A stretch of DNA of 64,000 nucleotides from Niabella agricola. GTDB lineage: Bacteria > Bacteroidota > Bacteroidia > Chitinophagales > Chitinophagaceae. The stretch is taken from NCBI RefSeq assembly GCF_021538615.1, contig NZ_JAJHIZ010000002.1, forward strand, positions 372,001 through 436,000. The letters are read 5' to 3'. The translations under genes and the position numbers were made by a program. Positions 9,518 through 18,148 of this stretch are shown here, piece by piece. Position 1 is the stretch's first letter. Each line of letters opens with the position of its first letter. The notes below the pieces were generated by a model, which did no database searches, was not told where the DNA came from, and worked only from the letters and a program-made list of their open reading frames with translations.

Positions 9518-10535
9518 TTGGAATGATATCTTTTAAAGTTACTCGGTCGCCGGTTTTTACATCCCGGGCTACTCTTTTTCCCAATATTTCGTTATAGTAC
9601 TTAGGGTGTAAACCGTACCCCGGTCTTACGGAGCGTAAATTTTTTTCCGTAAATTGTTCTCCCTTTTGAATGTCTTCAGCAATGTACAGCGACCTTGCAA
9701 AAGCTTTTCCTGATTTTTGTTTTTGGGTCAGCTCATAGGTCTCTACACCTATGGCGCTTTCCGCCTCCCGAACTGCCGTTACCATTTCTGTAAATTCTGT
9801 TTCATCAAGTGAAAAGGCTGCGTCGGGTCCGCCTATTGCTCTGTCGAGAATAAAATGTTTTTCGATAACGGAAGCTCCCAGCGCAACGGATACAACCGGA
9901 ACAGTAATTCCCAATGTGTGATCCGACAGACCTATTTTAACGCCAAAATCCCGGGCAAAGCGCTTCATCATTACCAGATTGGCTTCTTCCACAGGAGCCG
10001 GATAGGAAGATGTGCACTTTAATAATGTAATGTCATTATTGCCGGCCATTTTACAGGTGTCAACCGCTAGCTTAATGTCTTCAAACTCTGCTATCCCGGT
10101 TGAAATGATCATTGGTTTACCCTTAGACGCAGCATATTCGATCAAAGGAATATCAGTAATTTCAAACGATGCAATCTTATAAATCGGGCAGTTTAAATTT
10201 TCAAGAAAATCCACAGCCTTTTTGTCAAAGGGGGAGGAGAAGCAGATTAATCCTATTTCTTTGGCCAGCTTAAAAATGGGCTCATGCCACTCCCACGGTA
10301 AATACGCCTCCGCGTAAAGGTCATAAAGCCTTTTTTTGTCCCAGAGTGTTCCCCCCTTGATAATAAAATCATCAGTACTGACATCCAATGTAATGGAGTC
10401 TGCAGTATAGGTCTGCAGCTTTATAGCGTCTGCCCCTGTACGTTTTGCAGCCCGAACTGTTTCGAGTGCTGTTTCCAGCAGACCGCCGTGATTAGCCGAT
10501 AACTCAGCTATAATAAATGTATTATTCTTTTTCAT
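9510..10535 (-). CDS. pseI: Pseudaminic acid synthase PseI (NeuB family)
   Basis: A 341-aa NeuB-family enzyme that condenses phosphoenolpyruvate with 2,4-diacetamido-2,4,6-trideoxy-L-altrose to form pseudaminic acid. The N-terminal TIM barrel starts FIIAELSANHGG. The PseI-specific stretch LWDKKRLYDLYAEAYLPWEW separates it from sialic (NeuB) and legionaminic (LegI) synthases. ISTGIAEFED and IGLSDHTLG follow, and residues about 285-338 form a C-terminal SAF antifreeze-like domain (SLYIAEDIQKGEQFTEKNL). It overlaps the acetyltransferase gene upstream by 14 nt and the next glycosyltransferase by 8 nt. High confidence in the specificity. Confidence 0.93.
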   Translation of the reverse strand: MKKNNTFIIAELSANHGGLLETALETVRAAKRTGADAIKLQTYTADSITLDVSTDDFIIKGGTLWDKKRLYDLYAEAYLPWEWHEPIFKLAKEIGLICFSSPFDKKAVDFLENLNCPIYKIASFEITDIPLIEYAASKGKPMIISTGIAEFEDIKLAVDTCKMAGNNDITLLKCTSSYPAPVEEANLVMMKRFARDFGVKIGLSDHTLGITVPVVSVALGASVIEKHFILDRAIGGPDAAFSLDETEFTEMVTAVREAESAIGVETYELTQKQKSGKAFARSLYIAEDIQKGEQFTEKNLRSVRPGYGLHPKYYNEILGKRVARDVKTGDRVTLKDIIPNE

Positions 10536-11544
10536 AAAGATATTCTAAAGCATATGAACCATTCAGGATTACTTCTTTTTGAAAGGTGAAACCCGCACGT
10601 TCAAATGATTTAACAGATGCGATATTTTCTTTTTTTATATAAGCGTATATCACATTGTTTCCGGTTTCACTCAGGTACATCTTGCAGCTGCTTGTTAAAA
10701 TCTTAGAGGCCAGGTTACGACCTCTGAAATGTTGATCGATCGTAATGCCGATAATAATATCAGTGCCGTTTTTATCAAACCTTACAAGTCCCGCAGGTTT
10801 ATTATCTATTTTGCAGATATAATAAATGCAATTTTTATCACTTAACTTTTTGTCGAACCAGGTGGAGTGTGTTTCAAAAGCTATAGGCTCGGAATTGAAG
10901 GAATTTGCACGAGCCACTGTATCATTTGCCCAGTCAAAAGTGATTTGTTTGTCTTCAGGAGTGATCCTGGTGATTGTAAGCCCTGTGTTCAATTTAGAAT
11001 GTATAATCACGCTAAGGTATCTGTTATGATACAAACAATGCTCTTTCAATTCAGCTTCTTTTATAAATCCCGTTGCCTCTATTGCTGCATACAGGTGTGG
11101 GCGGAGATCAAAGGCATAGGTGTAAATTTTGTGCAGGTTTAATTCCTGGAAAGCAACCCGTTCCAACAGTCCAAGATAAACCGCCCAGTGTTTATGAAAT
11201 TCGGTTGCTTCAAGTTCCGTTTGCATAATAAAAGATATTTCTGCATTCTGATCGTGCCAGTTAATGTGCACAAGTCCTCCGTAACCGATGCATTGCCCGT
11301 CTTTAAGATATGAAAACAATATTTGTTCGGGTTGATCCTGGTTGAAAAGGTTTGCGACGATATTCTGAAAATAGTGCTCCTGATCTTCTCCTGTTAGGGG
11401 GCGTTTTTGTCTCAGATGATAGATTTGTTCGTTCCGCCAACGCATGATTAATTCCCTGTCCTCATAGCGGATCGGTACGATGGCATATGCTCCTGCGGAG
11501 AACCTGTTTTTGCTTAAGCAAATATATTTTTCAGGAAAGGTCAT
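10522..11544 (-). CDS. Tandem GNAT acetyltransferase of the pseudaminic acid pathway (PseH-like C-terminal half)
   Basis: A 340-aa protein made of two GNAT domains. Residues about 18-165 are a RimJ/RimL-like domain (YEDRELIMRWRNEQIYHLRQ, then CIGYGGLVHINW). Residues about 168-338 form a second GNAT domain starting ITPEDKQITFDWANDTVAR and SFNSEPIAFETHSTWF, with the acetyl-CoA loop FRGRNLASKIL. The second half resembles the PseH-type domain often found with PseG. PseH N-acetylates the C4 amino group made by PseC. The first domain may add a second acyl group elsewhere (inference). Overlaps of 14 nt with both pseF and pseI show tight coupling. No PseG hydrolase domain is fused or adjacent. Confidence 0.8.
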   Translation of the reverse strand: MTFPEKYICLSKNRFSAGAYAIVPIRYEDRELIMRWRNEQIYHLRQKRPLTGEDQEHYFQNIVANLFNQDQPEQILFSYLKDGQCIGYGGLVHINWHDQNAEISFIMQTELEATEFHKHWAVYLGLLERVAFQELNLHKIYTYAFDLRPHLYAAIEATGFIKEAELKEHCLYHNRYLSVIIHSKLNTGLTITRITPEDKQITFDWANDTVARANSFNSEPIAFETHSTWFDKKLSDKNCIYYICKIDNKPAGLVRFDKNGTDIIIGITIDQHFRGRNLASKILTSSCKMYLSETGNNVIYAYIKKENIASVKSFERAGFTFQKEVILNGSYALEYLYEKE

Positions 11545-12223
11545 GCAATAATTTGTACTTTAGTTCGGCTAATTTCCAGTCTGTTTCGTTATCTATATCC
11601 TGAGCTTCAAGCTCTGATACCTTTATCGCACCGCTGTTTCCGGTGATCATCGTACTCATTGACTTCAGCATTTGTATGTTAAGCCAGTAAAACTGCCCGG
11701 CGTCGTAGTAAGACGGTTCCAGGTCCTGTGTCCGGCTATTTGCGAAGGATTCCTGAAAATATGTCACATGGTTGTCTTCAACTTTTAATGCCCTTTGAAT
11801 TGGATGACCAAAGGCTATTGTTGGAAAAACCGTGTCAAATTTTCCGGTAGTCATTAGTTGAAATCCTTCTTTCAACCTGCTTTTTTTAATAAGTGGCGTG
11901 CAGGGATAAATGCAGCACACATAATGAAATGTTATACCGGATTTCTGATATTGATCTACTACTTCTTGAATAACACTTAAGGTTGTTGCAAAATCATTTG
12001 CGTTCTGCGAGCTTCTAAGAAACGGAATAGCAGCCCCATATTTTTTTGAGATTTCAGCAATCTCAATGTCGTCAGTAGAAACCATTACCTCATCGAAAAG
12101 CGCTGATTCAACAGCCAATTCTATAGCGTACGCGATTATCGGCTTTTCGAAAAATGGTTTTATGTTCTTCCTTGGAATGCGTTTACTGCCGCCACGGGCA
12201 GGTATGATGCAAAGCTTACGCAT
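11531..12223 (-). CDS. pseF: Pseudaminic acid cytidylyltransferase PseF
   Basis: A 230-aa CMP-sugar synthetase (NeuA/KdsB-like nucleotidyltransferase). The N-terminal nucleotide-binding motif is IIPARGGSKRIPRKN, followed by FEKPIIAYAIELA and VMVSTDDIEIAEISKKYGA. The internal YPCTPLI and the C-terminal AGQFYWLNIQM match PseF rather than CMP-sialic acid synthetase. It activates pseudaminic acid with CTP so that a glycosyltransferase can use it. It overlaps pseC by 8 nt and the acetyltransferase by 14 nt in the same operon. Confidence 0.92.
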   Translation of the reverse strand: MRKLCIIPARGGSKRIPRKNIKPFFEKPIIAYAIELAVESALFDEVMVSTDDIEIAEISKKYGAAIPFLRSSQNANDFATTLSVIQEVVDQYQKSGITFHYVCCIYPCTPLIKKSRLKEGFQLMTTGKFDTVFPTIAFGHPIQRALKVEDNHVTYFQESFANSRTQDLEPSYYDAGQFYWLNIQMLKSMSTMITGNSGAIKVSELEAQDIDNETDWKLAELKYKLLHDLS

Positions 12224-13415
12224 GGTAGAACTTATTTATAGTGTCAATTACGAATTCCTGTTCCAGGTCTGTCAATGTTGGGTACATTGGCAGGCTTATA
12301 CAATGCCTGTAATAAGCTTCTGCGTTCGGCAGGTCGCCTTCGTTCCAGCCCTGCTGCCGGTAATAGGGCATAAGATGACAGGGGATGTAATGAATCTGGG
12401 CATAGATATTATGCTGACGCAGGTAGTTATATAGCCCCAACCTGTTCTCTACTTCAAGGATATATAAATGATAGGCGTGTCCCTCCACGACTCCAGACTG
12501 ATTCAACACGAATGGCTTTTCGTTGAATGCGTTGAAATAATTAGCGGCAATAGCTCTTCTTCTTTCCAGCCCCTGGTCGGCTCTCGTTAATTGGCTGATA
12601 CCCAGTGCCGCCTGTATGTCGGTGAGGCGATAATTGTAACCCAGTTGCTGCATTTCCATATACCATCCCGGAAAATCCGCTGCATTGGCAATGCCGGCTG
12701 CGAAATCTTTAGAGTTAATGTACTGGTCATCACCTTTTGTTATACCATGTGATCGTAACCTGTTAAGTTGTTTGAAAAGTTCTAAATTGTTGGTGGTTAC
12801 CATACCGCCTTCACCGCAGGCTATATGCTTCACTGGATGAAATGAAAATATGGAGAGGTCTGCGAATTTACCATTGCCGCATAGTTGTTTATTGCCCTTA
12901 CTATCTATAAAATATCCTCCTGGAGCATGGCAGGCGTCCTCAATGATCCAAAGATTGTATTTGGTCGCCAATTGTTTAAAAGCTTCCAGGTTTACTGCTC
13001 TGCCGGCAAAATCTACTGGAATAATCCCTGCATATGTTCCGGGGGAAGCTGCTTCCAATAGTTTCTCTACGGAAGATATATCAAGCAGATATGTTTGAGG
13101 ATCGATATCTGCAAAAACAACCTCGCCGCCGCAATAACGCACACAATTGGCTGATGCAGCGAAAGTAATAGGTGTTGTAATTACTTTTTGCCCGTTTTTT
13201 ACATTCAGGGCCATTGTGCATAAATGGAGCGAGGCGGTGCCATTAGATGTTGCAACAGCATAGGCGGCCCCTATATATGCAGCGAATTTTTCTTCAAATT
13301 CCTGTATTTTAGGCCCTTGTGTCAGATGGGTGGAACGTAAAACCTCTTGAACTGCGTTTAGATCATCTTCGCTGATATACTGTTTTCCGTAGGGGATGGG
13401 GCTTGTTATTTTCAT
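12216..13415 (-). CDS. pseC: PseC, UDP-4-amino-4,6-dideoxy-N-acetyl-L-altrosamine transaminase
   Basis: A 399-aa PLP-dependent DegT/DnrJ/EryC1 aminotransferase. The PseC signature PYGKQYISEDDLNAV is at residues 8-22, LTQGPKIQEFEEKFAAY follows, and the PLP lysine lies in SIFSFHPVKHIACGEGG (about residues 190-206). It aminates C4 of the 5-inverted 4-keto sugar, with glutamate as amino donor. It is the first enzyme gene after wzc (132 nt gap) and overlaps pseF by 8 nt. In textbook clusters pseB precedes pseC. Here no pseB is present, which leaves CapE as a possible substrate source. Confidence 0.92.
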   Translation of the reverse strand: MKITSPIPYGKQYISEDDLNAVQEVLRSTHLTQGPKIQEFEEKFAAYIGAAYAVATSNGTASLHLCTMALNVKNGQKVITTPITFAASANCVRYCGGEVVFADIDPQTYLLDISSVEKLLEAASPGTYAGIIPVDFAGRAVNLEAFKQLATKYNLWIIEDACHAPGGYFIDSKGNKQLCGNGKFADLSIFSFHPVKHIACGEGGMVTTNNLELFKQLNRLRSHGITKGDDQYINSKDFAAGIANAADFPGWYMEMQQLGYNYRLTDIQAALGISQLTRADQGLERRRAIAANYFNAFNEKPFVLNQSGVVEGHAYHLYILEVENRLGLYNYLRQHNIYAQIHYIPCHLMPYYRQQGWNEGDLPNAEAYYRHCISLPMYPTLTDLEQEFVIDTINKFYHA

Positions 13416-13547
13416 ATTATTTTTTTAATACTTGTTGTACGCTCATCATAAAACGGATGTCGCTTTATGATGAGCGGAAATGGTATTCGCCCGGGCTATT
13501 ACTTATTGCAACTTTCCGGTGGTCATGTCTTTACGAGGTTTGTAAAT

Positions 13548-15935
13548 TTATCGCCGGAACGCTTTTCGGATCCGGTTCCTGATGCTGCCAGCAGACTTGC
13601 GGTCTTCATTTCCATACCCGTATCCATACCCATACCCATATCCGTATCCATAGGAGTTTTTGGGTTTTGCATCATTGAGGACGATCATCAGGTTGTTCAG
13701 CTTTTTATTCGTATAAATATCTTGAACGATATTCAACTGCTCTTTAAAGGTATAATTATAACGCACCACATAAGAGCTGATATTCGCATAAGCCCCCAGG
13801 GAGAAGGCATCCGATACTTGCCCTACCGGTGGGCAGTCAATAATAATATGATCGTACTTTTCTTTTAATCCATGAATTAATTCCGCAATTCGTTCGCTGA
13901 GTAATAATTCAGAGGGATTAGGCGGTATGGGGCCAGAGCCAATAACATCTAGCCCTTTAAAACCTGGGACAGGAATGATGAGGTCTTTTATCTGAAGCTG
14001 GGTATCAATAACAAAATTGGAAATTCCTTTTGCAGTTGTTAGCCCCAGGCCTTTTAACAATTTGGGTTTACGTAAGTCGAACTCCAGCAACACTACCTTT
14101 TTACCACTAAGCACCAGGCTGGCGCCAAGGTTGGTGCAGAAAAATGTTTTGCCTTCGCCAGACATGGATGAAGTAGTAATGATAACCTTATCTTCCCGTC
14201 CGGAACACGCGAATTTGAGATTACTGCGGATCAGACGGAACATCTCGGAGATCGGGCTTCTGGTGTTTTCTTTTACTACCAGTTCTTCATCGGATTGGGC
14301 ATGCATGATTTCGCCCAGGATCGGGATATTGGTGCGGGAGAGAATATCTTTTTGGAGACGTACTTTGTCATTCAGAAGATCTGATATGTACATTGTAGCG
14401 AAAGGAATGAGCAGGCCTATCAGAAACGCTCCCAGGTATACCAGATTCTTTTTGGGCGACACGGGAATCTTTCCCGCGGCGGTGTTGTCTATTATACGGG
14501 AATTAGAAACAGTAGCCGCCAGTGTAATCAGCGACTCTTCTCTTTTTTGCAGCAAGTACTGGTAGATGCTCTGTTTAATACCTTGTTCCCGCTGAATTTC
14601 CAATAGCTGGCGTTCTACGGCAGGAACAGTTTTTATCTTTGACTGAAACTGGCCATAATCCTGACTTACCTGGTTTTGGGCAATGGAAACACCCTTTTGT
14701 AAGGTGCGAATATTTTCAGAAATACTTTTTCTTACGTCGTTGATATTTTTTTCCAGGTTTTTTATAATCACACTCTCTGGCTCTACGGTGGACAGGGTTT
14801 GTTGACGCTTCAGTTGTAATTCATTAAAAGTTTGAATGAGTCCGTTAAGCGTAGGATCCTGTATGCCCAAGGAAGAGGGGACGAGACTGTGTTCATTGCC
14901 AGGTTTCCCAATGTAAGATTGAATAGAGTTTAGCATATTGGATTGAAGCTTTGACTCTTCTAATTTCTGGTAAAGCCCTTGTGTTTGGTTAAAATACTGG
15001 GTTATATCAGAGCTTACATCAGTGATTGCATTTTTTTCTTTAAAATCAGACACCCTTTTCTCCACCCCTGATAATTCACCAACCAGGGTCCGCAGGCGCT
15101 CGTCAATAAACCGGATTGTGTTCTGCGAAGTGATATTTTTGTCGTTGACTGCATCCTGATTATAAACTTCTATCAGCTTATTGATTATATCTTCGGCCCG
15201 CGCAGGTACAGCATCTGTTACTGAGATTAAAATCGTACTGGTTTGCTTGCCACTGACATCAATATTCATCCTTTTTGCATAGGAGTCTGCGTAACGAACG
15301 GGGTGATTAAACTTTAATATAATATTTGCGTTGTACAGGTTGCCATAAACAGGATTGGGGAATATTGTAAAACGCCCAAATGAAGTAGTTATTTTGTCGC
15401 CGAAATGATATGATTGCTTCCAGCTGCCATTCTTTAACGTAAATTCCTTTTTGTCTTTCTCTAAACTGAACCGTAGCTGACCGGATCCGGCTTTCAGCAA
15501 AGAATCGTCAGACAGAGTGTCAATTTTAATAATTAGGGGGGCTTTTTCTCCATAGGTCTCTGATGTGCGAATATTGCCTTCCACCAGTTGAGTTGGCTGG
15601 AGCGCGGGTAATTGCCGAAAAGCACGCTGCAGCAGGCTCTTGCTTTTCAAAACCCGGATTTCATTATCAACGTTTTTCGTACTATTAAAAATATCTAAAT
15701 CCTGAAAGGTTTGCATCGCATCGGCCGCTGTTCCGCCCTTTTTGTCATCTTTCACCAGTAACTCAGCGCTGGCCTGGTACACCGGCGTAGTATAACGCAA
15801 GTATAAAAATGCGGCAAGTAAACAAATGATAACACCTAATGCAAACCAATACCAATTGCGGGTATATCTGGTAATCTCGGCTTTTAAATTAATTTCCTTG
15901 GGTTGTTCAACGGATATAATGGATTCTTCGTTCAT
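13548..15935 (-). CDS. wzc: Wzc-like polysaccharide co-polymerase / bacterial tyrosine autokinase
   Basis: A 795-aa inner-membrane protein. Residues about 15-110 hold a Wzz domain with a first membrane helix (YWFALGVIICLLAAFLYL). A long periplasmic coiled-coil and GNVR region follows, and a second helix at about 500 (LVYLGAFLIGLLIPFATMYI). The C-terminal BY-kinase has Walker A SGEGKTFF near residue 590, Walker A' VVLLEFDLRKPK and Walker B HIIIDCPPVG near 700. It ends in a tyrosine cluster of seven consecutive Tyr-Gly dipeptides before a basic tail. Autophosphorylation there controls chain length and export. It is paired with the Wza-like gene 65 nt upstream. Confidence 0.93.
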   Translation of the reverse strand: MNEESIISVEQPKEINLKAEITRYTRNWYWFALGVIICLLAAFLYLRYTTPVYQASAELLVKDDKKGGTAADAMQTFQDLDIFNSTKNVDNEIRVLKSKSLLQRAFRQLPALQPTQLVEGNIRTSETYGEKAPLIIKIDTLSDDSLLKAGSGQLRFSLEKDKKEFTLKNGSWKQSYHFGDKITTSFGRFTIFPNPVYGNLYNANIILKFNHPVRYADSYAKRMNIDVSGKQTSTILISVTDAVPARAEDIINKLIEVYNQDAVNDKNITSQNTIRFIDERLRTLVGELSGVEKRVSDFKEKNAITDVSSDITQYFNQTQGLYQKLEESKLQSNMLNSIQSYIGKPGNEHSLVPSSLGIQDPTLNGLIQTFNELQLKRQQTLSTVEPESVIIKNLEKNINDVRKSISENIRTLQKGVSIAQNQVSQDYGQFQSKIKTVPAVERQLLEIQREQGIKQSIYQYLLQKREESLITLAATVSNSRIIDNTAAGKIPVSPKKNLVYLGAFLIGLLIPFATMYISDLLNDKVRLQKDILSRTNIPILGEIMHAQSDEELVVKENTRSPISEMFRLIRSNLKFACSGREDKVIITTSSMSGEGKTFFCTNLGASLVLSGKKVVLLEFDLRKPKLLKGLGLTTAKGISNFVIDTQLQIKDLIIPVPGFKGLDVIGSGPIPPNPSELLLSERIAELIHGLKEKYDHIIIDCPPVGQVSDAFSLGAYANISSYVVRYNYTFKEQLNIVQDIYTNKKLNNLMIVLNDAKPKNSYGYGYGYGYGYGYGNEDRKSAGSIRNRIRKAFRR
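13611..13653 (-). repeat. Hexanucleotide-like repeat encoding the (Tyr-Gly)7 tail of Wzc
   Basis: On the plus strand the unit is about CCATAC/CCGTAT/CCATAT, repeated seven times in near-perfect 6-bp period. Read on the minus strand it encodes alternating Tyr and Gly. The third bases vary, so selection on the peptide seems at least as likely as pure slippage, but length variation of the phosphorylation tail by slippage is possible. Confidence 0.85.
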
Positions 15936-16000
15936 CGAGAGGGAGTAAATGGTTAATCATCAAAATTTTAGATATACGGCATCTATGTGTACAGGCATTG

Positions 16001-16855
16001 CTAACGCAGCAATGTGGCCAGAATCACTGCTATTGCCGAAATTCCCGCAGTAGCAATAGGAATCCAACGATAATTGCTGCCATCGGCCTGTTTGGCCTTT
16101 AAATTATTTTCGGGCTGTACATATACGACATCATTCTGTTGCAAATAGAAGTAGGGCGAATTGAAGACATTCTTATCGGCGAGATTGATCCGCTGCATGG
16201 TTCGGGTACCATTTTTTTCGCGGATGACCAGTATGTTTTCGCGAATAGCGTAGGGGGTAAGGTCGCCAGCCATGCCCAGTGCTTCCAATACATTTACCCG
16301 TTCATCGGGAACGTTAAATGAGCCCGGGCGGGTCACTTCCCCGATTACAGTGACTTTATAATTCAGAAAGCGGATATTTACAATCGGTGTTTTAGCGGTT
16401 TTGGCCACTTCTACAGTGATCTTATCCTGCGCTTCCTGGCGGGTTAGTCCCAATACATCTACCTTGCCCAGAACCGGAAGGTTTACCTGGCCGTTTTCAT
16501 CTACCAAGTACCCGTTCCGCATCGGTTCGGTGCTGCTAGTACTGGTTCCTGCGGCGGGTGCCGCTGTTGGAACCGTTGCAGTGGCCACCGGTACCTGAGG
16601 CACAGCTCCGGTACTGAAAAGTTGGTTGTATTCCGGGCTAAGCGTCATAATGGAAATGCCAAGGACATCACCCTTTTCAATCTTTGCGCTCATTTTATTG
16701 ACAATCTGAGCAGTATCTCCCCCCGGGGGCAGGTTATTGAAATACACAAGATTCCTGTTCGTACTGCAGGACGATGCCACAAATACGCTGAGGAAGATGA
16801 GTAATCCACATACTCCTTCCCTGGATTTAAAGGGGGCGTTTTCGAGTATTTTCAT
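16001..16855 (-). CDS. wza: Wza-like polysaccharide export outer-membrane lipoprotein
   Basis: A 284-aa protein from the start chosen here. The signal peptide is followed by a lipobox (FVASSC) near residue 30, and NRNLVYFNNLPPG opens the mature region. A poly_export domain follows at about residues 50-175, then an SLBB domain (VIGEVTRPGSFNVPDERVNV), and a C-terminal hydrophobic helix (IPIATAGISAIAVILATLL), as in Bacteroidota homologues. An in-frame ATG at 16903 would add 16 residues, but a -7 promoter element lies between the two ATGs, so the start at 16855 is preferred. First gene of the polysaccharide operon. Confidence 0.9.
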   Translation of the reverse strand: MKILENAPFKSREGVCGLLIFLSVFVASSCSTNRNLVYFNNLPPGGDTAQIVNKMSAKIEKGDVLGISIMTLSPEYNQLFSTGAVPQVPVATATVPTAAPAAGTSTSSTEPMRNGYLVDENGQVNLPVLGKVDVLGLTRQEAQDKITVEVAKTAKTPIVNIRFLNYKVTVIGEVTRPGSFNVPDERVNVLEALGMAGDLTPYAIRENILVIREKNGTRTMQRINLADKNVFNSPYFYLQQNDVVYVQPENNLKAKQADGSNYRWIPIATAGISAIAVILATLLR

Positions 16856-16886
16856 AAATATCGAGGGTTTCGAGCATTGAATGCTG

Positions 16887-16894
16887 CAAAGATA
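16887..16894 (-). promoter_or_regulatory. Predicted -7 element (TATCTTTG) for the polysaccharide operon
   Basis: Exact match to the Bacteroidota TAnnTTTG -7 consensus on the minus strand, followed by C, about 32 nt upstream of the wza ATG at 16855. No clear TTG is seen at the expected -33 position. It supports the downstream wza start. Confidence 0.5.
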
Positions 16895-17071
16895 ATGTTG
16901 CAACTTTTAAGTACCGCTTTTTTTAGAAATGTTTTGTTTTTATCTTGTTATACATACATTTTAACGAAATGTCTGAGAGGGCTGGAAAAATAGCATTGAA
17001 TGTTTTTAGCTAAAATTTCAGGTTATCCTTCAGAAATTCTTAATTTCGACGCGTATCAAGAAGAAAAAATT

Positions 17072-18046
17072 ATGCCACAAGATCAGGTTAGACAATTTTT
17101 GGATTTTGAAAAGCCGATTAAGGACCTTTTGGAAGAAATTGAATTAACAAAAGAGCGCACCGAGAAGACAAAGATCGATCTTTCTGATCAGGTGGCTCAG
17201 CTGGAGCAAAAAGTGGCTGAAACGCGGAAAAGCATTACGCGGAATCTGACTGACTGGCAACGTGTTCAGCTGAGTCGCCATCCAGACCGGCCCTATACAC
17301 ATAAATATATCGAGCTGATGACCGATAATTATGTGGAATTGTATGGAGATCGCAATATCAAAGACGATAAGGCGATGGTGGGGGGATTTGCTACGCTTGA
17401 TGATCAGACGGTTATGATCATCGGGCAACAAAAAGGCTCGAATACCAAAAAGCGGCAGCTGCGTAATTTCGGAATGGCCAACCCTGAGGGATATCGCAAG
17501 GCATTGCGGCTGATGAAGCTTGCTGAAAAATTTAACAAACCGGTCATCACCCTGATCGATACGCCTGGTGCTTTTCCGGGTCTGGAAGCGGAAGAACGGG
17601 GGCAGGGGGAGGCGATCGCCCGTAATATTTATGAAATGATGCGCCTGAAAGTGCCGGTGATCTGCGTGATTATTGGGGAAGGGGCCAGCGGTGGTGCGCT
17701 GGGTATTGGTGTAGGTGATCGTGTGTTTATGATGGAGAATACCTGGTATACTGTTATTTCCCCGGAGAACTGTTCTACTATATTATGGCGTAGCTGGGAT
17801 TTTAAAATGAAAGCTGCAGAGCAGCTGAAGCTGACTTCTGCTAAAATGCAGGAGTTTGGCCTTATCGACGGCATCATACCGGAGCCGGATGGTGGCGCAC
17901 ATTGGGACTATTCCATTGCAGCGCAGCATCTCAAAAAACAGCTGATTGCTTCGCTAAAGGAATTAAAGCCGATGGATCCTCAACAGCGCATCAACGAACG
18001 GATCGAAAAGTTTTCAAAGATGGGCTTTTGGGAAGAATATAAATAG
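17072..18046 (+). CDS. accA: Acetyl-CoA carboxylase carboxyltransferase subunit alpha
   Basis: A 324-aa protein, the usual AccA length from the ATG at 17072 ([20 protein letters not shown]). An in-frame ATG at 17000 would add 24 unusual residues. It forms the carboxyltransferase with AccD, moving CO2 from carboxybiotin to acetyl-CoA to give malonyl-CoA for fatty-acid synthesis. Visible are the N-terminal coiled-coil (about 15-55), [20 protein letters not shown] and the oxyanion-type [15 protein letters not shown]. accD is not in the window. It is transcribed divergently from the polysaccharide operon and is followed 102 nt later by dapA. Confidence 0.95.
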   Translation: MPQDQVRQFLDFEKPIKDLLEEIELTKERTEKTKIDLSDQVAQLEQKVAETRKSITRNLTDWQRVQLSRHPDRPYTHKYIELMTDNYVELYGDRNIKDDKAMVGGFATLDDQTVMIIGQQKGSNTKKRQLRNFGMANPEGYRKALRLMKLAEKFNKPVITLIDTPGAFPGLEAEERGQGEAIARNIYEMMRLKVPVICVIIGEGASGGALGIGVGDRVFMMENTWYTVISPENCSTILWRSWDFKMKAAEQLKLTSAKMQEFGLIDGIIPEPDGGAHWDYSIAAQHLKKQLIASLKELKPMDPQQRINERIEKFSKMGFWEEYK

Positions 18047-18080
18047 ATTTCAGGTGTATGGTTTGCTGCCATGCCCGCTG

Positions 18081-18140
18081 AAATTCCAAATTCTAAATCT
18101 CGAATCTCGAATCTCAAGTCTAAATCTCAACTCATATCTC
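18081..18140. repeat. Short degenerate AATCTC-type tandem repeat between accA and dapA
   Basis: The 60-bp stretch is built from repeated variants of AAATCTC/GAATCTC/CAAGTCT, roughly 7-9 bp in period, and ends 9 bp before the dapA ATG. It is pyrimidine-rich and lacks coding potential. It may act as a leader or be a slippage-prone satellite; no function can be read. Confidence 0.6.
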
Positions 18141-18148
18141 TTACATAA

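Noticed and set aside
13608..13655. CRISPR-like short repeat
   Set aside because: The 6-bp periodic sequence lies in frame inside wzc and encodes the Tyr-Gly tail; there are no spacers.
18047..18148. Lysine riboswitch upstream of dapA
   Set aside because: Only 102 bp of low-complexity sequence; no lysine-aptamer-like helices were seen.
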